NCBI RefSeq assembly: GCF_003568845.1 | Contig: NZ_CP030126.1 | Location: forward strand, 596,501 to 660,500 | From: Indioceanicola profundi | GTDB taxonomy: Bacteria > Pseudomonadota > Alphaproteobacteria > Azospirillales > Azospirillaceae | Reading direction: 5' to 3' | DNA length: 64,000 nucleotides | Part shown: piece after piece, positions 63,030-64,000 of the stretch | Numbering within the stretch: the first letter of the stretch is position 1 | How the letters are laid out: each line of letters begins with the position of its first letter | Translations under genes and position numbers: made by a program | Notes under the pieces: model-generated | The model's input: only the letters and a program-made list of their open reading frames with translations | The model's database searches: none | What the model was told of the DNA's origin: nothing

Positions 63030-64000
63030 TCACAGGTTCTCCCTCAGCCACATGTTCACCCGACCCCAGAGACCGGTGGGCTGCTCCACCAGCGGGGCCA
63101 GGGCGGGAAGGTCGGCATGGTGCTGCACCGCATAGGACAGCAGCCCGGCGGCCGCCGCGAAGGCGGGACCGCCCATATTCTCGGCCAGGCCGCCGATGCG
63201 GAGCGGGCGGCCCATGCGCACCTGCTTGTCCAGCACCTGGGCGGCCAGATCGCGCATCCCGGTCATCTGGGACGCGCCGCCGGTCAGGACGACGCGGCGG
63301 CCGGCCATCTTGGCCATGCCGGACGCCTCAAGCCTGCCGCGGACCAGCTCGAAAATCTCCTCGAGCCGGGGCTGGACGATGCCGACCAGCAGGGATTTCG
63401 GAACATGATTGGCGGTGCCGCGCTCCTCCTCCCCCACCTGCGGGACATCAATGATCTCCCGCTCGTCGGAGCCGGCGACCATGGCGCTGCCGTAGAGCGT
63501 CTTCAGCCTCTCCGCATGGACGAGAGGGGTGGTCAGGCCGCGGGCGATGTCGTTGGTCACATGGGCTCCGCCCAGCGGAACGCTGTCGCACCAGACCATC
63601 TTGCCATCGAAGAAGACGGAAATACTGGTGGTGCCGCCGCCCATGTCGATCAGGGTGACGCCAAGGTCCATCTCGTCCTCGACCAGACAGGACAGGCCGG
63701 CGGCATAGGGGCTCATGACGAAGCCCTCGACGCCCAGATGGCAGCGGCCGATGCAGCTCATCAGGTTGCGTACCGGATTGGCGGCGGCGGTGACGACGTT
63801 CAGACGCACGCCCAACCGCTCTCCCACCATGCCGCGCGGATCGCGAATGCCCTTGGAGCCGTCGACGGTATAGCCGACCGGGATGGAATGGATCAGCTCC
63901 GCATCCGGCGAGATGGTCAGGTTCCGGGCCTGCGCCAGGGCGCGCTTCAGGTCACCGTCGCCGATCTCATGCCCGTTCACAGGCGACTCGATGGTCAGTG
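63030..64000 (-). CDS. ftsA: Cell division protein FtsA (5' end beyond the right edge)
   Basis: At least 323 C-terminal residues of this actin-like protein are visible; it anchors FtsZ to the membrane. Seen are the phosphate loop region VTLIDMGGGTTSISVFFDGKM, RVVLTGGASQMTGMRDLAAQVL and the ending LWGRVNMWLRENL, an amphipathic membrane-targeting helix. The frame stays open through the edge (reading ...LTIESPVNGHEIGDGD), so the start is not in the window. It lies 139 bases upstream of ftsZ. Confidence 0.95.
   Translation of the reverse strand, partial: LTIESPVNGHEIGDGDLKRALAQARNLTISPDAELIHSIPVGYTVDGSKGIRDPRGMVGERLGVRLNVVTAAANPVRNLMSCIGRCHLGVEGFVMSPYAAGLSCLVEDEMDLGVTLIDMGGGTTSISVFFDGKMVWCDSVPLGGAHVTNDIARGLTTPLVHAERLKTLYGSAMVAGSDEREIIDVPQVGEEERGTANHVPKSLLVGIVQPRLEEIFELVRGRLEASGMAKMAGRRVVLTGGASQMTGMRDLAAQVLDKQVRMGRPLRIGGLAENMGGPAFAAAAGLLSYAVQHHADLPALAPLVEQPTGLWGRVNMWLRENL

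Overview
The window is high-G+C chromosomal DNA from an alphaproteobacterium, most likely a member of the Rhodospirillales/Azospirillaceae. The strongest evidence is the right end, which carries the alphaproteobacterial division and envelope order ftsA-ftsZ-lpxC-bamD-recN-(DUF4258/DUF2283)-(RNA ligase)-purU-ligA on the minus strand. A Rhodobacter-type phosphatidylethanolamine N-methyltransferase (pmtA), a fliF gene at the left edge and a methionine synthase split into two polypeptides agree with this. No species is claimed.

Layout, left to right. At 1-327 is the 5' part of fliF (minus), followed by about 1.1 kb with no convincing gene. At 1460-6514 a six-gene operon encodes a TonB2/TtpC-like energy-transducing system (DUF3450, long ExbB, short ExbB, ExbD, TonB, TPR protein) and ends in a clear terminator. 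At 6.7-12.3 kb are housekeeping and accessory genes: class II amidotransferase, rnd, a metallo-beta-lactamase-fold hydrolase, DUF3667, a DsbA-fold isomerase and a small membrane protein. A tRNA-Ile(CAU) follows.

At 12.8-18.5 kb is the most unusual stretch. An ECF sigma factor gene lies between two paralogous membrane anti-sigma-like genes (minus). It diverges from a plus-strand cluster of three DUF2589-type proteins, an 84-aa orphan, a single-pass membrane protein and a secreted protein made of two copies of one domain. A perfect 14-bp palindrome lies in the divergent gap.

At 18.6-28 kb are a small membrane protein, the YaiI family, ettA, a lipoprotein, an MFS transporter, a periplasmic binding protein, an internally deleted transposase remnant, a LysE exporter, a MEST-like hydrolase, and mlaC and mlaA. 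At 28.3-37.2 kb is a methyl-cycle region: an ArsR-methyltransferase fusion with metF, and split metH further on. Near-identical CATAAAGAYATCTTTAT palindromes precede both the regulator-metF operon and metH, which suggests one regulon. At 37-49 kb are a pentapeptide protein, a diguanylate cyclase, a UvrD-type helicase, a 2OG-Fe(II) oxygenase, pmtA, a PAP2 phosphatase, a Zur-like regulator with DUF1330, panC, DUF1499 and gloA, plus several mini membrane proteins. At 49-53 kb are an ammonium transporter fused to a histidine kinase and a tandem pair of secreted adhesin-head (GIN/DUF2807-like) proteins. The window ends with ligA through ftsA.

All protein identifications come from reading motifs and overall sequence character. 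No database search was run.
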